A DNA stretch of 64,000 nucleotides from Bacteroidota bacterium (GTDB lineage: Bacteria > Bacteroidota > Bacteroidia > Bacteroidales > JACABE01): contig JAPLDQ010000043.1 of NCBI GenBank assembly GCA_026391675.1, positions 1-64,000 on the forward strand, written 5' to 3'. A program made the position numbers and the translations under genes. Within the stretch, counting starts at the first letter, position 1. Every line of letters begins with the position of its first letter. This document shows positions 20,801-28,796 of the stretch, in pieces. The notes under the pieces were generated by a model that saw only the letters and a list, made by a program, of their open reading frames with translations, made no database searches and was not told where the DNA came from.

Positions 20801-21165
20801 CTTATTTTCAAAACGGTGTAAAATCAGCTGAAGTTTATTATAAAAACGGTGAACGGAATGGAAAGTTTATTTTATACTTCCCTAATGGTGCAAAAAGAGA
20901 AGAAAATAACTATAAAGACGACCTGTATGATGGTACAAACCGCGAATGGAACCTGCAAGGTGTACTTATTTCCGAAACACAGTTTTCAAAAGGCAATTTT
21001 TCAGGATATAAAAAATTATTTTATGATAATGGAAAAATTGAAATGGAAGCACATTATATAAATGACGACCTCTACGGAACATGTATTTATTATGATAAAA
21101 ATGGTAAGAAAATTAAAATACTAAACTATCATCATGATGAGTTATTAAATGAAGTTAACTTTTAA
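17854..21165 (+). CDS. Exported TPR protein with a long MORN/YwqK-type repeat array (1103 aa)
   Basis: The start is a GTG at 17854. It is the only in-frame start after the upstream stop at 17806-17808, and it gives the signal peptide MKKNSILFIIALCFIIKLNGQ. Residues about 30-215 contain tetratricopeptide repeats (YDEAIALASNTLKYN, FDESVEVYNKAIAEFPYN), a protein-interaction scaffold. From about residue 375 to the end there are roughly thirty copies of a 22-24-residue motif, for example YFINGNIDQEASYKNNMVNGKY, of the MORN_2/YwqK ('antitoxin component') family. The repeats run to the C-terminus with no sorting domain, so the product is probably periplasmic or attached to the outer membrane from inside. 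It heads an operon with two DUF3857-transglutaminase genes (33-base gap). The molecular function of such arrays in Bacteroidota is not established. Confidence 0.85.
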   Translation: MKKNSILFIIALCFIIKLNGQTPKNIKIINSKDLIKKGSDLYDDDKFDEAYDIYKLIPKNDTNYSISLYEQCLTLVGAKKYDEAIALASNTLKYNYLINDKTQLYSILGNALDKAKKFDESVEVYNKAIAEFPYNNQLHYNLALSYFRNDQLDKAEEVLFTCLKLNTFHQASHYLLGYINLKRGKLVPAIMAFNTSILLNTSSKMGNTALKTLENLYNGELDGEMLKEKFSFPEKYDNPCFDEIEPLIKSNFAMNKKYEVKSKLSTIVVKTDHLVFEKLKKSDNKDVYNQFYLPFYSLMMSEGYFEGFSYFIFSGIDNEDVKAFMEKNKSKLKKFQDWAVGYIVQKRMYQLDTENEKKEGIKYFYNDDDKLYAFGNFTKGKTPLKTGEWSYVNKLGSLESFGDFVKDKKEGKWKSYYLNGKLKEDLNYNNSDLDGFCFKNYNNGEINIRANFKNGKLDGEYSEYNTSGVISEKTKYINGLIEGKYQNYFAQGQLYSETEYKGGKKDGSYRRYFINGNIDQEASYKNNMVNGKYIEFFQNGNIYAEGEYKDDMRVGYWKEYYYNKQLKEEGKYDDKGRKVGVWKTYFTNGVLEQEETFSLNGKQNGNSKNYTKNGELLYTYTFKNELLTEITCYNKAKAEIGKYVEKKGSIDFKLFTIDGKITLEGLLKNGSKEGLWKKYDVNGILLSEENYKNNNYQGAVKTFYKNGNLKSYCEYEENERNGLFQSFYKDGTLKQEGYYNKGNAEGSWYSYHDNGNFSEINNYLKDKLNGYQETFDYFGKKSVESYYSNDFMIDNSRIDTNGNIYNRDSLINGNGLIKRKNLNGTLAQTALYLAGNWKDTVYNYNYTGVKIYEGKYINGRKDGVHKWYFDNGMLQTESTYNYGEEEGVSKTYDIKGKLMVQTTYLNGRTENISYFFPNGKPELSIEYENGERNGYTKYYTPDGQFAYQVLFNNATPVSYSYKGKDGKMTEEKPILKDNGKIIAYFQNGVKSAEVYYKNGERNGKFILYFPNGAKREENNYKDDLYDGTNREWNLQGVLISETQFSKGNFSGYKKLFYDNGKIEMEAHYINDDLYGTCIYYDKNGKKIKILNYHHDELLNEVNF

Positions 21166-21198
21166 TTTTTATCAAAATTATCATAATAAAATTAAAAC

Positions 21199-23145
21199 AT
21201 GAATCTTAAAAAACGAATATTCATTTTTCTTTATTTATCATTTATTACACCATATTTAATTGGGCAACAGGTAGATAAAGAATTGGAATTGTATAAATCT
21301 ATTTATCCTGATGAAGATGCAATTACAATATTGCATTCTACCTCGATCGAAATTACGTTGAAAAATAATAAACCAATAATTACAGAATCTGCCAAGGAAC
21401 AATCGCTTTTATTAACTAAAAGATCCGCTGTTTTAAATACAGCTCATGTGGGCTATTCTTTTTTTAATAAAGTTATTGAATATGAAGCCTTTACACTTGT
21501 TCCAGTTGATAATAAATATAAAAAAATGGAAGTCAAAGATATTGAAGACTTCAAAGAAGACAATAACAGTATATTTTATGACGATAGTAAGGTTAAAAAG
21601 TTCATTTTTCCTGGTTTAATTCAGGGGGCCAAAACCTATTTGAGCTATACTATCCAGCATAATGAACCCTGGTTATGGGGAAATTATATCTTTACTAATG
21701 GAGGTTCTCCGGTTGAAGATATGGATGTAAGCCTTGTTTTTCCTGATAAAGTAAAAATAGTCTGGAAAGTTATTAATGATGATTCTTCAAAGATTAGTTT
21801 TACTGAAATTAAAAAGGGTAAAAAAACAATCTACCAATGGAAAGCACATAAACTACCAAAAATAAAATTTGAGGACAACGGACCCAATTATAAATGGTAT
21901 ACACCTATACTTATGATTGGTATTGCTGAATATATTGATGATGATAACAATACCGTTAAAATGATGGGAAGTCATAAAAGCCTCTATAAATGGTACAGGA
22001 AAATGATTGATAATTCCAAAAATGAAGTTATTCCTGAAATGAAAGCCATTGTAGATTCATTAATATCCCCGAATGACAGCGAAAAAGAAAAAGTTAAAAA
22101 AATATATTATTGGTCGCAACAAAATATCAGTTATGTGGCTTTTGAGGATGGTTATGCAGGTTTTACTCCGGGTAATTCGCAGGATGTATTTACCAAAAGA
22201 TATGGTGATTGCAAAGGAAAAGCAAATCTTTTGAAAGCCTTACTTGGAATTGCCAATATTAAAAGTTATCTCACCTGGATAGGAACAACGCATTTACCCT
22301 ATAAGAGAGATGATATTCCAGGTAAGCCTGTAGATAATCATATGATAGTAACCTATATTGGGGTTGATGGGAAATATTATTTTCTGGACCCTACAGATGA
22401 TTTTATCTCAATGGAATTTCCAACTTCATTTATACAGGGAAAAGAAGCATTTATTGCGCTAAGTGATACAGATTATAAAATAGTTACAGTTCCGGAAATT
22501 GAAAGTGCCAGAAATACTATCTCTGACGCTATGACAATTAAAATTGATAAAACTAAGCTGATTGGCAGTGGCAATGTAACATCTCATGGATATAACCATT
22601 TTTTGATTGCAAACTCTTTTAAAACCCTGCCTTATGATAAACAAAAATTAATTTTCTATAATATATTTAATAAGGGAAACAATAAATTTATTCTGGATAC
22701 ACTAACAGTTATAAATTTTAATTCACCTGACAGCAATGTTCAACTTATTTATAATTATACTATTCCTGATTATATTACTAAAATGAACGATAAAATATTT
22801 GTCAACTTAAACCTTGATAAATTGAGGCATTATAAGAATATTAATTGCGATGACAGACAATGTGGTGTTTTTTGGCAATACAAAGAAATTCTTGATTTTA
22901 AATATCAACTTGAAATTCCGGCAGGTTACACTGTAGAAAGTATTCCTCCTGATTCTTATTATGATAATCCTGAATTCGGATATAAAATAAAATATACTCA
23001 AATAAATAATCAGATTATTCTTGAAAAAAAATTATACTCTGCTTTTCATTTACTTGAAAAATCAAAAATTCCAATTTGGAATGCAATGATTAAAACCTTT
23101 GATAAATCTGTTAATCAATCTGTTGTACTTAAGAAAAACAATTAA
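21199..23145 (+). CDS. Exported DUF3857/transglutaminase-like protein with intact catalytic triad (648 aa)
   Basis: The signal peptide is MNLKKRIFIFLYLSFITPYLIGQ. An N-terminal beta-rich DUF3857 domain (about 45-260) is followed by a transglutaminase-like papain-fold core (about 285-420). Cys338 in RYGDCKGKANLLKALL, His381 in PVDNHMIVTY and Asp397 in YFLDPTDD form the expected Cys-His-Asp triad. A C-terminal beta domain of the DUF3858/DUF2569-associated kind follows (about 440-640). Family members may cleave or crosslink peptides; the substrate is unknown. It lies in an operon between the MORN-repeat gene and a second, catalytically dead paralogue that starts 25 bases after this stop. Confidence 0.85.
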   Translation: MNLKKRIFIFLYLSFITPYLIGQQVDKELELYKSIYPDEDAITILHSTSIEITLKNNKPIITESAKEQSLLLTKRSAVLNTAHVGYSFFNKVIEYEAFTLVPVDNKYKKMEVKDIEDFKEDNNSIFYDDSKVKKFIFPGLIQGAKTYLSYTIQHNEPWLWGNYIFTNGGSPVEDMDVSLVFPDKVKIVWKVINDDSSKISFTEIKKGKKTIYQWKAHKLPKIKFEDNGPNYKWYTPILMIGIAEYIDDDNNTVKMMGSHKSLYKWYRKMIDNSKNEVIPEMKAIVDSLISPNDSEKEKVKKIYYWSQQNISYVAFEDGYAGFTPGNSQDVFTKRYGDCKGKANLLKALLGIANIKSYLTWIGTTHLPYKRDDIPGKPVDNHMIVTYIGVDGKYYFLDPTDDFISMEFPTSFIQGKEAFIALSDTDYKIVTVPEIESARNTISDAMTIKIDKTKLIGSGNVTSHGYNHFLIANSFKTLPYDKQKLIFYNIFNKGNNKFILDTLTVINFNSPDSNVQLIYNYTIPDYITKMNDKIFVNLNLDKLRHYKNINCDDRQCGVFWQYKEILDFKYQLEIPAGYTVESIPPDSYYDNPEFGYKIKYTQINNQIILEKKLYSAFHLLEKSKIPIWNAMIKTFDKSVNQSVVLKKNN

Positions 23146-23170
23146 TATTAATCTTTATAATAAACTTACT

Positions 23171-25144
23171 ATGAAAAAAATATTTTATTTGCTACTGTTT
23201 TTATCTTTAACACAGATTGGAAAAGCACAAAAAAGTCAATATTTACCTTATGGTTTTAAAAAAATCCAGACACTAACAGCAGCCGAAGATGAAAAATTTA
23301 AAAAACATGGTTCACTTGTTTTAAATGAAACCAGAATTATTGATTTTTCCTATAATGAAAAACACATACTGGAATGCAATTTTATCTATCATTTAACGAC
23401 CAAAGTCTATAACCAGAATGGGATTGATGATAATAACCGTATTTATCTTAGTCTGGACGAAGAAAATGAATTAATTGATCTGAAAGCAAGATTTATATCA
23501 AAGGATAATAAAATAACGGAAGTAAATAAAAATAACATCAAAACTGTTGAAAATCTGGAAAATAAAGGTGATTATAAAATATTTGCTATTGAAGGCGTTG
23601 AAGTTGACGGCATAATCGATTATTATTATGTAATCAAAAGACCGGCTTCTTTATATAAAGGATATTATTTGCAATCCGATGTACCTAAATATAATGTAGA
23701 TTTAACTATATCGTTACCCAGTAATCTTCGAATGGTTACAAAATCATATAACGGATTAAACGATATGAAAGATACTTTAAGAGAAGATATTGAAAAAAGG
23801 ATTTATACACTTAATGTAAAATTTATTCCAGAATTGGAATCAGAAAAATATTCCATGTACAAATCTAATCTTCAAAGACTTGAATATGTAATTTGCTATA
23901 ATTATAACAAAAACAGGACAAGATTTTATACCTTTAATGAGGCTGCACAAAATTTCTATGAAAATATAAATAATATTGAAAAACCGGAACAAAAAGCAAT
24001 AAAAAAGCTTATTTCTGAAGTGAATATCAGCAATAAATTATCTGCAGAAGAAAAGATAAGAAAAGTTGAAATTTATGTTAAAACGCATATCAGCTATATT
24101 AAAAAAGATGGCCCTGAATTTTCTAATATTGAAAAAATATGTACAAATAAATATGCAAATTCACATGGATTTACGACGCTATTTCTGAATATTTTTAAAG
24201 AACTGGAAATTGATGCACAACCGGTAATTACCTGTAATAAAGCGGAAAAAGAATTTGATAAAAATTTTGATTCATGGAATAGTTTAACTGATAATTTGAT
24301 TTATTTTCCGGAGATTAAAAAATTTATGATTCCTGATCATTGGGCTTATCGCCTAGGTTTTATTCCGGATAGTTTTATTGATAATTTCGGATTGTTTTTT
24401 AAACGTACAAAAGTTGCAGATATAGAATCGTATATACCTGAACTTAAGCGTATTTCAGTTCCAACTTATCAGGAAAGTGCTGATAGTATATTTTTAGAAG
24501 TTAATTTTATTGATGATTATACCAATAGTAAATCTAAACTCAGAAGAGTACTTACCGGATATTCTGCTTCTGAAATACAGCCATATTATAAAATACTTGA
24601 AGCAGATTCAAAAAAGGATATATTAAAACAATTTGCTGCATTAGGAATAGAAACTGCTAAAACAGAAAATCTTAAAATTGATAATATTGAAACCGAAGAT
24701 TTTTTTGTAAAACCATTTATACTTAATTGTGATATCGAAAATCCGGGATTTGTCGAAAAAGCAGGTGCAAATTTATTGGTTAAAGTAGGTGAAATGATCG
24801 GCCCTCAGGCAGAATTATACAATGAAAAGAAAGAAAGAAAGTTAGACGTTGTTCATGACCATAACAGGCATTATTATCGTAAATTGGTCATTCATTTACC
24901 AAAAGGGTTTAAACCACAAAATTTAAACGATTTTAATATGAATGTAAATACTAATGATGGTGATTTCCCTTCTGCAGCATTTATTTCAAAAGCAAGTATC
25001 AATGGTGATGTATTAGTTATAGATATGATAGAATATTATTCAAAAATGAAATATAAAGCATCAGAATATGAAGTGTTTAGAGCTGTAATTAATGCAGCTG
25101 CAGATTTTAATAAAAAAACATTAATCTTTTCAGAAAAGTTATAA
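23171..25144 (+). CDS. Exported DUF3857/transglutaminase-fold protein lacking the catalytic triad (657 aa)
   Basis: I chose the ATG at 23171 because it gives a clear signal peptide, MKKIFYLLLFLSLTQIGKAQ. An upstream ATG at 23099 overlaps the previous gene and adds a charged, non-signal extension. The architecture matches the preceding gene: DUF3857 region, transglutaminase fold and C-terminal beta domain. The catalytic Cys, however, corresponds to Ser331 in KYANSHGFTTLF. The His region reads LTDNLIYFPE with no His, and the Asp region reads FMIPDHWA. It is therefore predicted to be an inactive pseudoenzyme, perhaps a partner or regulator of its active neighbour. The operon ends at a strong terminator at 25181. 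Confidence 0.82.
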   Translation: MKKIFYLLLFLSLTQIGKAQKSQYLPYGFKKIQTLTAAEDEKFKKHGSLVLNETRIIDFSYNEKHILECNFIYHLTTKVYNQNGIDDNNRIYLSLDEENELIDLKARFISKDNKITEVNKNNIKTVENLENKGDYKIFAIEGVEVDGIIDYYYVIKRPASLYKGYYLQSDVPKYNVDLTISLPSNLRMVTKSYNGLNDMKDTLREDIEKRIYTLNVKFIPELESEKYSMYKSNLQRLEYVICYNYNKNRTRFYTFNEAAQNFYENINNIEKPEQKAIKKLISEVNISNKLSAEEKIRKVEIYVKTHISYIKKDGPEFSNIEKICTNKYANSHGFTTLFLNIFKELEIDAQPVITCNKAEKEFDKNFDSWNSLTDNLIYFPEIKKFMIPDHWAYRLGFIPDSFIDNFGLFFKRTKVADIESYIPELKRISVPTYQESADSIFLEVNFIDDYTNSKSKLRRVLTGYSASEIQPYYKILEADSKKDILKQFAALGIETAKTENLKIDNIETEDFFVKPFILNCDIENPGFVEKAGANLLVKVGEMIGPQAELYNEKKERKLDVVHDHNRHYYRKLVIHLPKGFKPQNLNDFNMNVNTNDGDFPSAAFISKASINGDVLVIDMIEYYSKMKYKASEYEVFRAVINAAADFNKKTLIFSEKL

Positions 25145-25180
25145 GTTTAAAATTTAATTCAGCTATTTAATAACTTATAT

Positions 25181-25222
25181 AAGCAATTGCTCAAATTAAT
25201 TTGAGCAATTGCTTTTTTTTTA
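25181..25222 (+). terminator. Strong terminator of the MORN/transglutaminase operon
   Basis: A perfect 34-base palindrome has arms AAGCAATTGCTCAAATT and AATTTGAGCAATTGCTT. It is followed directly by a run of T residues, 36 bases after the stop codon. Confidence 0.9.
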
Positions 25223-25243
25223 TCAAATTAATAAAAATTATAT

Positions 25244-25251
25244 TAATTTTG
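25244..25251 (+). promoter_or_regulatory. -7 box of the tetR/efflux operon promoter
   Basis: TAATTTTG matches TAnnTTTG, 45 bases before the tetR ATG. A -33 partner is not clear. The predicted start falls inside the palindrome at 25256-25281. Confidence 0.5.
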
Positions 25252-25255
25252 CCAA

Positions 25256-25281
25256 ATGGTTAAACTAAATGATTAAACCAT
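25256..25281 (+). promoter_or_regulatory. Imperfect palindromic TetR-type operator
   Basis: The outer arms ATGGTT and AACCAT pair exactly and continue inward with two mismatched pairs and one G-T pair over 26 bases. The position, 5 bases past the -7 box and 15 bases before tetR, is ideal for autorepression by the encoded TetR protein. Confidence 0.55.
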
Positions 25282-25295
25282 CTAATTAAATTAAA

Positions 25296-25904
25296 ATGAT
25301 TTCGCAGGAAACAGATACAGAACAACTTATATTGGAAGCTGCTAAAAAGGTATTCTTTAAAAAAGGATATGATGGTGCACGAATGCAGGAAATTGCCAAT
25401 GAAGCTGGTATTAACAAAGCTTTGTTGCATTATTATTTCCGTAGCAAAGACAAACTTTTTGAAGCTATCTTTTTTAATGCCTTTCAGCAATTTATTCCCA
25501 GCGTAGTTGAAAATTTAAATGCTGATATTTCATTTGAAAGGAAGATTGAAATATTTGTTGAAAATTATATAAATATGCTTATTAATTTTCCTCAATTACC
25601 AAGTTTTGTTTTAACTGAAGTCAATAGAAATCCGGAAAGAATCGCTGAAATGTTTGGGAAAATAGGCATTATTCCGTCAGTTATTTTACAAGGAATTCAG
25701 AAAGAAGTTGATAAAGGAAATATAAGTGCAGTTGAGCCTAAACAAATACTGGCCAATATAGTTGCTTTATGTGTCTTCCCTTTTGCTGCCAGACCCTTGC
25801 TTCAAATTGTTTTAACCGAAAATGATACGGCAAAATATAATGTATTTTTGGAAGAACGTAAAAAGGAAGTAAGTCGGTTTATTATTAATTCCATTAAAAT
25901 TTAA
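25296..25904 (+). CDS. TetR/AcrR-family transcriptional regulator
   Basis: The 202-residue protein has an N-terminal helix-turn-helix (about 10-56: KVFFKKGYDGARMQEIANEAG...LHYYFRSKDKLFEAIF) and a helical ligand-binding domain. It heads the efflux operon, with the TolC gene 6 bases downstream, so it most likely represses the operon until an effector binds. This is the same arrangement as E. coli CecR (YbiH) with ybhGFSR. The candidate operator is the palindrome at 25256-25281. The effector is unknown. Confidence 0.92.
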   Translation: MISQETDTEQLILEAAKKVFFKKGYDGARMQEIANEAGINKALLHYYFRSKDKLFEAIFFNAFQQFIPSVVENLNADISFERKIEIFVENYINMLINFPQLPSFVLTEVNRNPERIAEMFGKIGIIPSVILQGIQKEVDKGNISAVEPKQILANIVALCVFPFAARPLLQIVLTENDTAKYNVFLEERKKEVSRFIINSIKI

Positions 25905-25910
25905 AATAAA

Positions 25911-27188
25911 ATGAAGACTATTTTTTTTATTCTAAGCTGTTTCATCATTTTGTCAATTAGTGCGCAAAGTGTTGATATTCAATTATGCTATAAAAAAGCT
26001 GCAGAGAATTACCCTTTAAGCAGGCAAAAAGATATGCTGAATAACATGAATGATCTGAAAACCAAAAGTTTAAATACTAATTATCTGCCACAACTTTCAT
26101 TGAACGGACAAATGGCATATCAATCGGATGTTACAAAATTAAATATTACTATCCCAAATCCTTTATTGGCTTCTTTATTCAGGTTTCCTGAAATCTCAAA
26201 GGATTCTTATAAGGCTACACTTGATGTCAACCAATTGATATGGGATGGAGGTATTATTTCCGGTCAAAAAAAAGTAGAAGAATTAAGCATTCAATCCGAG
26301 CTGCAAAATCTGGAATCAGAATTATATAAGCTCAAGGAAAAAGTTAATCTGTTTTATTTCAATATTTTAATTCTTCAGCAAAATATTGAATTACTGGAAG
26401 TTTCAAAAGTAAATATTCAGACAAAATTGACAAAAGTTGAATCAGGTGTTAAAAATGGAATGGTAAATGAGAACAATGCCGATAATTTAAAAGCAGAAAT
26501 CATTAAAATTGACCAGAAAATAATTGAAGCCAAATCACTTAGAACTGCTAATATTCAGATGCTTCAGGAACTCACAACTATTGAGATGAATGATAAAACT
26601 TCTTTTATTTTACCCGAAACAGATATAAATGTATCAAATTTTGAAAATCAACGTCCTGAATTAAAGAGTTTTGAAATCAACAAAAGTAAACTAACTGCTA
26701 CTGAATCTGTAATTTCTTCAAAATTACTGCCAAAAATTTATGGTTTCGGACAAATAGGCTACGGCCGGCCAGGTTTAAATATGCTTTCCAATGATTTTCA
26801 GTCATTTTATATGGTTGGTGCCAAATTAACATGGAATTTATGGAACTGGAACCAGACAAAAACGGATAAAAAAATAATAGAAATACAAAAGAATATCATA
26901 AATACTACAAAAGAAAGCTATCAGAAAAATATTAAAATTAATTACCAAAAGGATGTAGCTGAAATTGAAAAGTTTAATGAATTGCTTGTAAAAGACTTGG
27001 AAATCATTGCTTTAAGAACAAAAATAGCTAAAAATGCATCTTCACAATTTGATAATGGATATATAACATCATCAGATTATTTAAATGATGTAAATGCTGA
27101 AACGCAAGCTATATTAAATTATGTAACTCATAAAATCCAGTTGCATAAAGCAAAATACGACTATTTAGTAAATTTAGGAAAGTTATAA
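25911..27188 (+). CDS. TolC-family outer-membrane efflux channel
   Basis: The 425-residue protein has the signal peptide MKTIFFILSCFIILSISAQ. Two long alpha-helical hairpin regions (about 110-220 and 310-420) alternate with short beta strands, the TolC pattern of two structural repeats. YKATLDVNQLIWDGGIISGQ and KLTWNLWNWNQTKTDKK are the usual strand-helix junctions. It would form the trimeric outer-membrane duct for the adaptor and ABC pump encoded just downstream. Confidence 0.9.
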   Translation: MKTIFFILSCFIILSISAQSVDIQLCYKKAAENYPLSRQKDMLNNMNDLKTKSLNTNYLPQLSLNGQMAYQSDVTKLNITIPNPLLASLFRFPEISKDSYKATLDVNQLIWDGGIISGQKKVEELSIQSELQNLESELYKLKEKVNLFYFNILILQQNIELLEVSKVNIQTKLTKVESGVKNGMVNENNADNLKAEIIKIDQKIIEAKSLRTANIQMLQELTTIEMNDKTSFILPETDINVSNFENQRPELKSFEINKSKLTATESVISSKLLPKIYGFGQIGYGRPGLNMLSNDFQSFYMVGAKLTWNLWNWNQTKTDKKIIEIQKNIINTTKESYQKNIKINYQKDVAEIEKFNELLVKDLEIIALRTKIAKNASSQFDNGYITSSDYLNDVNAETQAILNYVTHKIQLHKAKYDYLVNLGKL

Positions 27189-27190
27189 AT

Positions 27191-27217
27191 ACTTAAAGTC
27201 CTTAGAGTACTTTTAGT
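27191..27217 (+). repeat. Three degenerate 9-base tandem repeats
   Basis: The units ACTTAAAGT, CCTTAGAGT and ACTTTTAGT lie in the gap between the TolC and HlyD genes. Confidence 0.6.
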
Positions 27218-27275
27218 GATAAAAATGAAGATATAAAAATTCTAACGATATCAATAATTTATAAAATATAAACAT

Positions 27276-28157
27276 ATGAATAAAATATATTTAATTCTAA
27301 TATTACTTGCCATTACAACAATAGCTTGTAATAATAACAAGGATAAATCAGATGCATACGGTAACTTTGAGGCTACTGAAGTTGTTATTTCTTCGCAAGC
27401 CAATGGTAAGATTATTGATTTTAATATTGAAGAAGGACAAATGCTAAAGCCTGGGTTAACTTACGGTTTTATTGACACTGTTGATCTGGCATTAAAAAGA
27501 CAGCAGTTGATGGCTCAGGCAGCGGCTGTTTCATCAAAAATCAGTAATATAAATGCACAAATTGAAGTGCTTAGACAGCAAAAACAGAATCTCGAAGTGG
27601 ACAGGGACAGAATCTTTAAAATGACTAAAGAAGGCGCTGCTACTAAAAAGCAAATGGATGATGTTATTGGAGCTATAGATGTTATAAATAAACAGATTAA
27701 TGCGATACAAACTCAGAATGCTGCTGTATTAAACGAAATCAGCGGCATTGAAAAACAAATAGAACAGGTAGTTTCTGCAATAAAAAAATCATATTTAACT
27801 GATGAAACCGGAGGAACTGTTTTGATTAAATATGCTGAGAAAGGCGAAATTACTGCATTTGGGAAACCATTATACAAAATTGCCAATCTGAATGATATGA
27901 TTTTAAAAGTTTACGTAAGCGGTGACCTGCTGCCAAAAGTGAAGATAGGAGCTAAATGCAAAGTTCTGGTGGATAAGAATGAAAAAGAAAACAAAACCTA
28001 TGAAGGAACGATTAGCTGGGTTGCTGATAATGCTGAGTTTACACCTAAAATTATTCAAACCAAAAAAGAAAGAGTCAATCTGGTATATGCTGTAAAAGTT
28101 TTGGTTAAAAATGACGGCAGCTTAAAAATTGGCATGCCGGGAGAAGTAATTTTCTAA
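27276..28157 (+). CDS. HlyD-family periplasmic adaptor lipoprotein of an ABC efflux pump
   Basis: The 293-residue protein has a lipoprotein signal with lipobox TIAC (Cys18), so it is anchored by lipid. It has a split biotinyl-lipoyl domain (SSQANGKIIDFNIEEGQMLKPG and later GGTVLIKYAEKGEITAFGKP) flanking a coiled-coil hairpin (about 65-175), then a beta-barrel domain. This is the membrane-fusion-protein layout, and YbhG/YhiI of E. coli is the closest familiar model. It would bridge the inner-membrane ABC permeases and the TolC channel of the same operon. Confidence 0.9.
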   Translation: MNKIYLILILLAITTIACNNNKDKSDAYGNFEATEVVISSQANGKIIDFNIEEGQMLKPGLTYGFIDTVDLALKRQQLMAQAAAVSSKISNINAQIEVLRQQKQNLEVDRDRIFKMTKEGAATKKQMDDVIGAIDVINKQINAIQTQNAAVLNEISGIEKQIEQVVSAIKKSYLTDETGGTVLIKYAEKGEITAFGKPLYKIANLNDMILKVYVSGDLLPKVKIGAKCKVLVDKNEKENKTYEGTISWVADNAEFTPKIIQTKKERVNLVYAVKVLVKNDGSLKIGMPGEVIF

Positions 28158-28159
28158 AA

Positions 28160-28173
28160 AGACCTTAGACCTA
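28160..28173 (+). repeat. Two 7-base tandem repeats in the HlyD-DUF2147 gap
   Basis: AGACCTT is followed directly by AGACCTA. The sequence also contains the small palindrome CTTAG-AC-CTAAG. It is very short and counts only as part of the pattern across this operon. Confidence 0.35.
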
Positions 28174-28201
28174 AGTTTAATTATTAATTAAAATCACGCA
28201 T

Positions 28202-28657
28202 ATGAAAAAAATACATCTATTATTTATATCGATAAGTTTGCTTTTTTCAGTAAACGTAATGGCTCAAAACCATAAATCTGACGATATTATTGGTAAATGG
28301 CTGACTGAAAACAACGAATCCAAAGTTGAGATTTATAAAATCGGAGAAAAATATTATGGTAAAATTGTATGGTTGAAAGATCCAAATGATAAGGAAACAG
28401 GCAAGCCCAAGAAAGATAAAAACAATACGGATATTAAATTAAAAGAAAGACCAGTTTTAGGATTAAGTTTTGTAAACGGATTTAAATTTAATGGTGATAA
28501 TAAATGGGAAGATGGGACTGTATATGATCCAAAATCTGGTAAAACTTACAATGGTTTTATTGCATTTGAATCAAAAGATAAATTGAAATTAAGAGGATAT
28601 ATAGGAAAGGCATGGATGGGATTGGGACGTACAACATATTGGACAAAAACGAACTAA
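28202..28657 (+). CDS. Small exported DUF2147 protein
   Basis: The 151-residue protein has the signal peptide ending SVNVMAQ. The mature part is one DUF2147 domain: IIGKWLTENNESKVEIYKIGEKYYGKIVWL near the start, then WEDGTVYDPKSGKTYNG and a final GRTTYWTK. DUF2147 is a small beta-rich, lipocalin-like periplasmic domain with no assigned reaction. Its place between the adaptor gene and the ABC ATPase genes suggests cotranscription with the efflux system. Whether it binds the exported compound is unknown. Confidence 0.85.
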   Translation: MKKIHLLFISISLLFSVNVMAQNHKSDDIIGKWLTENNESKVEIYKIGEKYYGKIVWLKDPNDKETGKPKKDKNNTDIKLKERPVLGLSFVNGFKFNGDNKWEDGTVYDPKSGKTYNGFIAFESKDKLKLRGYIGKAWMGLGRTTYWTKTN

Positions 28658-28659
28658 AC

Positions 28660-28704
28660 AGTTTGTGAAGTTGTAAAGTTTGTAAAGTTCATAAAGTAAA
28701 TTGT
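28660..28704 (+). repeat. About five degenerate copies of a 9-base repeat AGTTTGTAA
   Basis: The units AGTTTGTGA, AGTTGTAA, AGTTTGTAA, AGTTCATAA and a longer AGTAAATTGTAA follow the stop codon of the DUF2147 gene directly. Confidence 0.6.
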
Positions 28705-28756
28705 AAATAAATTATTGATAACAAAAATAGTTTTTAACAAAAATAAAATTTAAAAC

Positions 28757-28780
28757 TTAGTGTCTTTGTGCCTTTGTGGC
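28757..28780 (+). repeat. Three 8-base tandem repeats before the first ABC ATPase gene
   Basis: The units TTAGTGTC, TTTGTGCC and TTTGTGGC end 16 bases before the ATG at 28797. They overlap a spurious in-frame GTG at 28776. Confidence 0.6.
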
Positions 28781-28796
28781 AAATAAAAATATTATT

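Noticed and set aside
23099-23170. Upstream ATG extending the second transglutaminase-like gene by 24 codons
   Set aside because: It overlaps the preceding gene and would place a charged, non-signal stretch before an otherwise perfect signal peptide starting at 23171.
28776-28796. GTG start for the first ABC ATPase gene
   Set aside because: It lies inside a tandem-repeat array. The ATG at 28797 matches the N-terminus MSEI of the second ATPase, which begins the same way.
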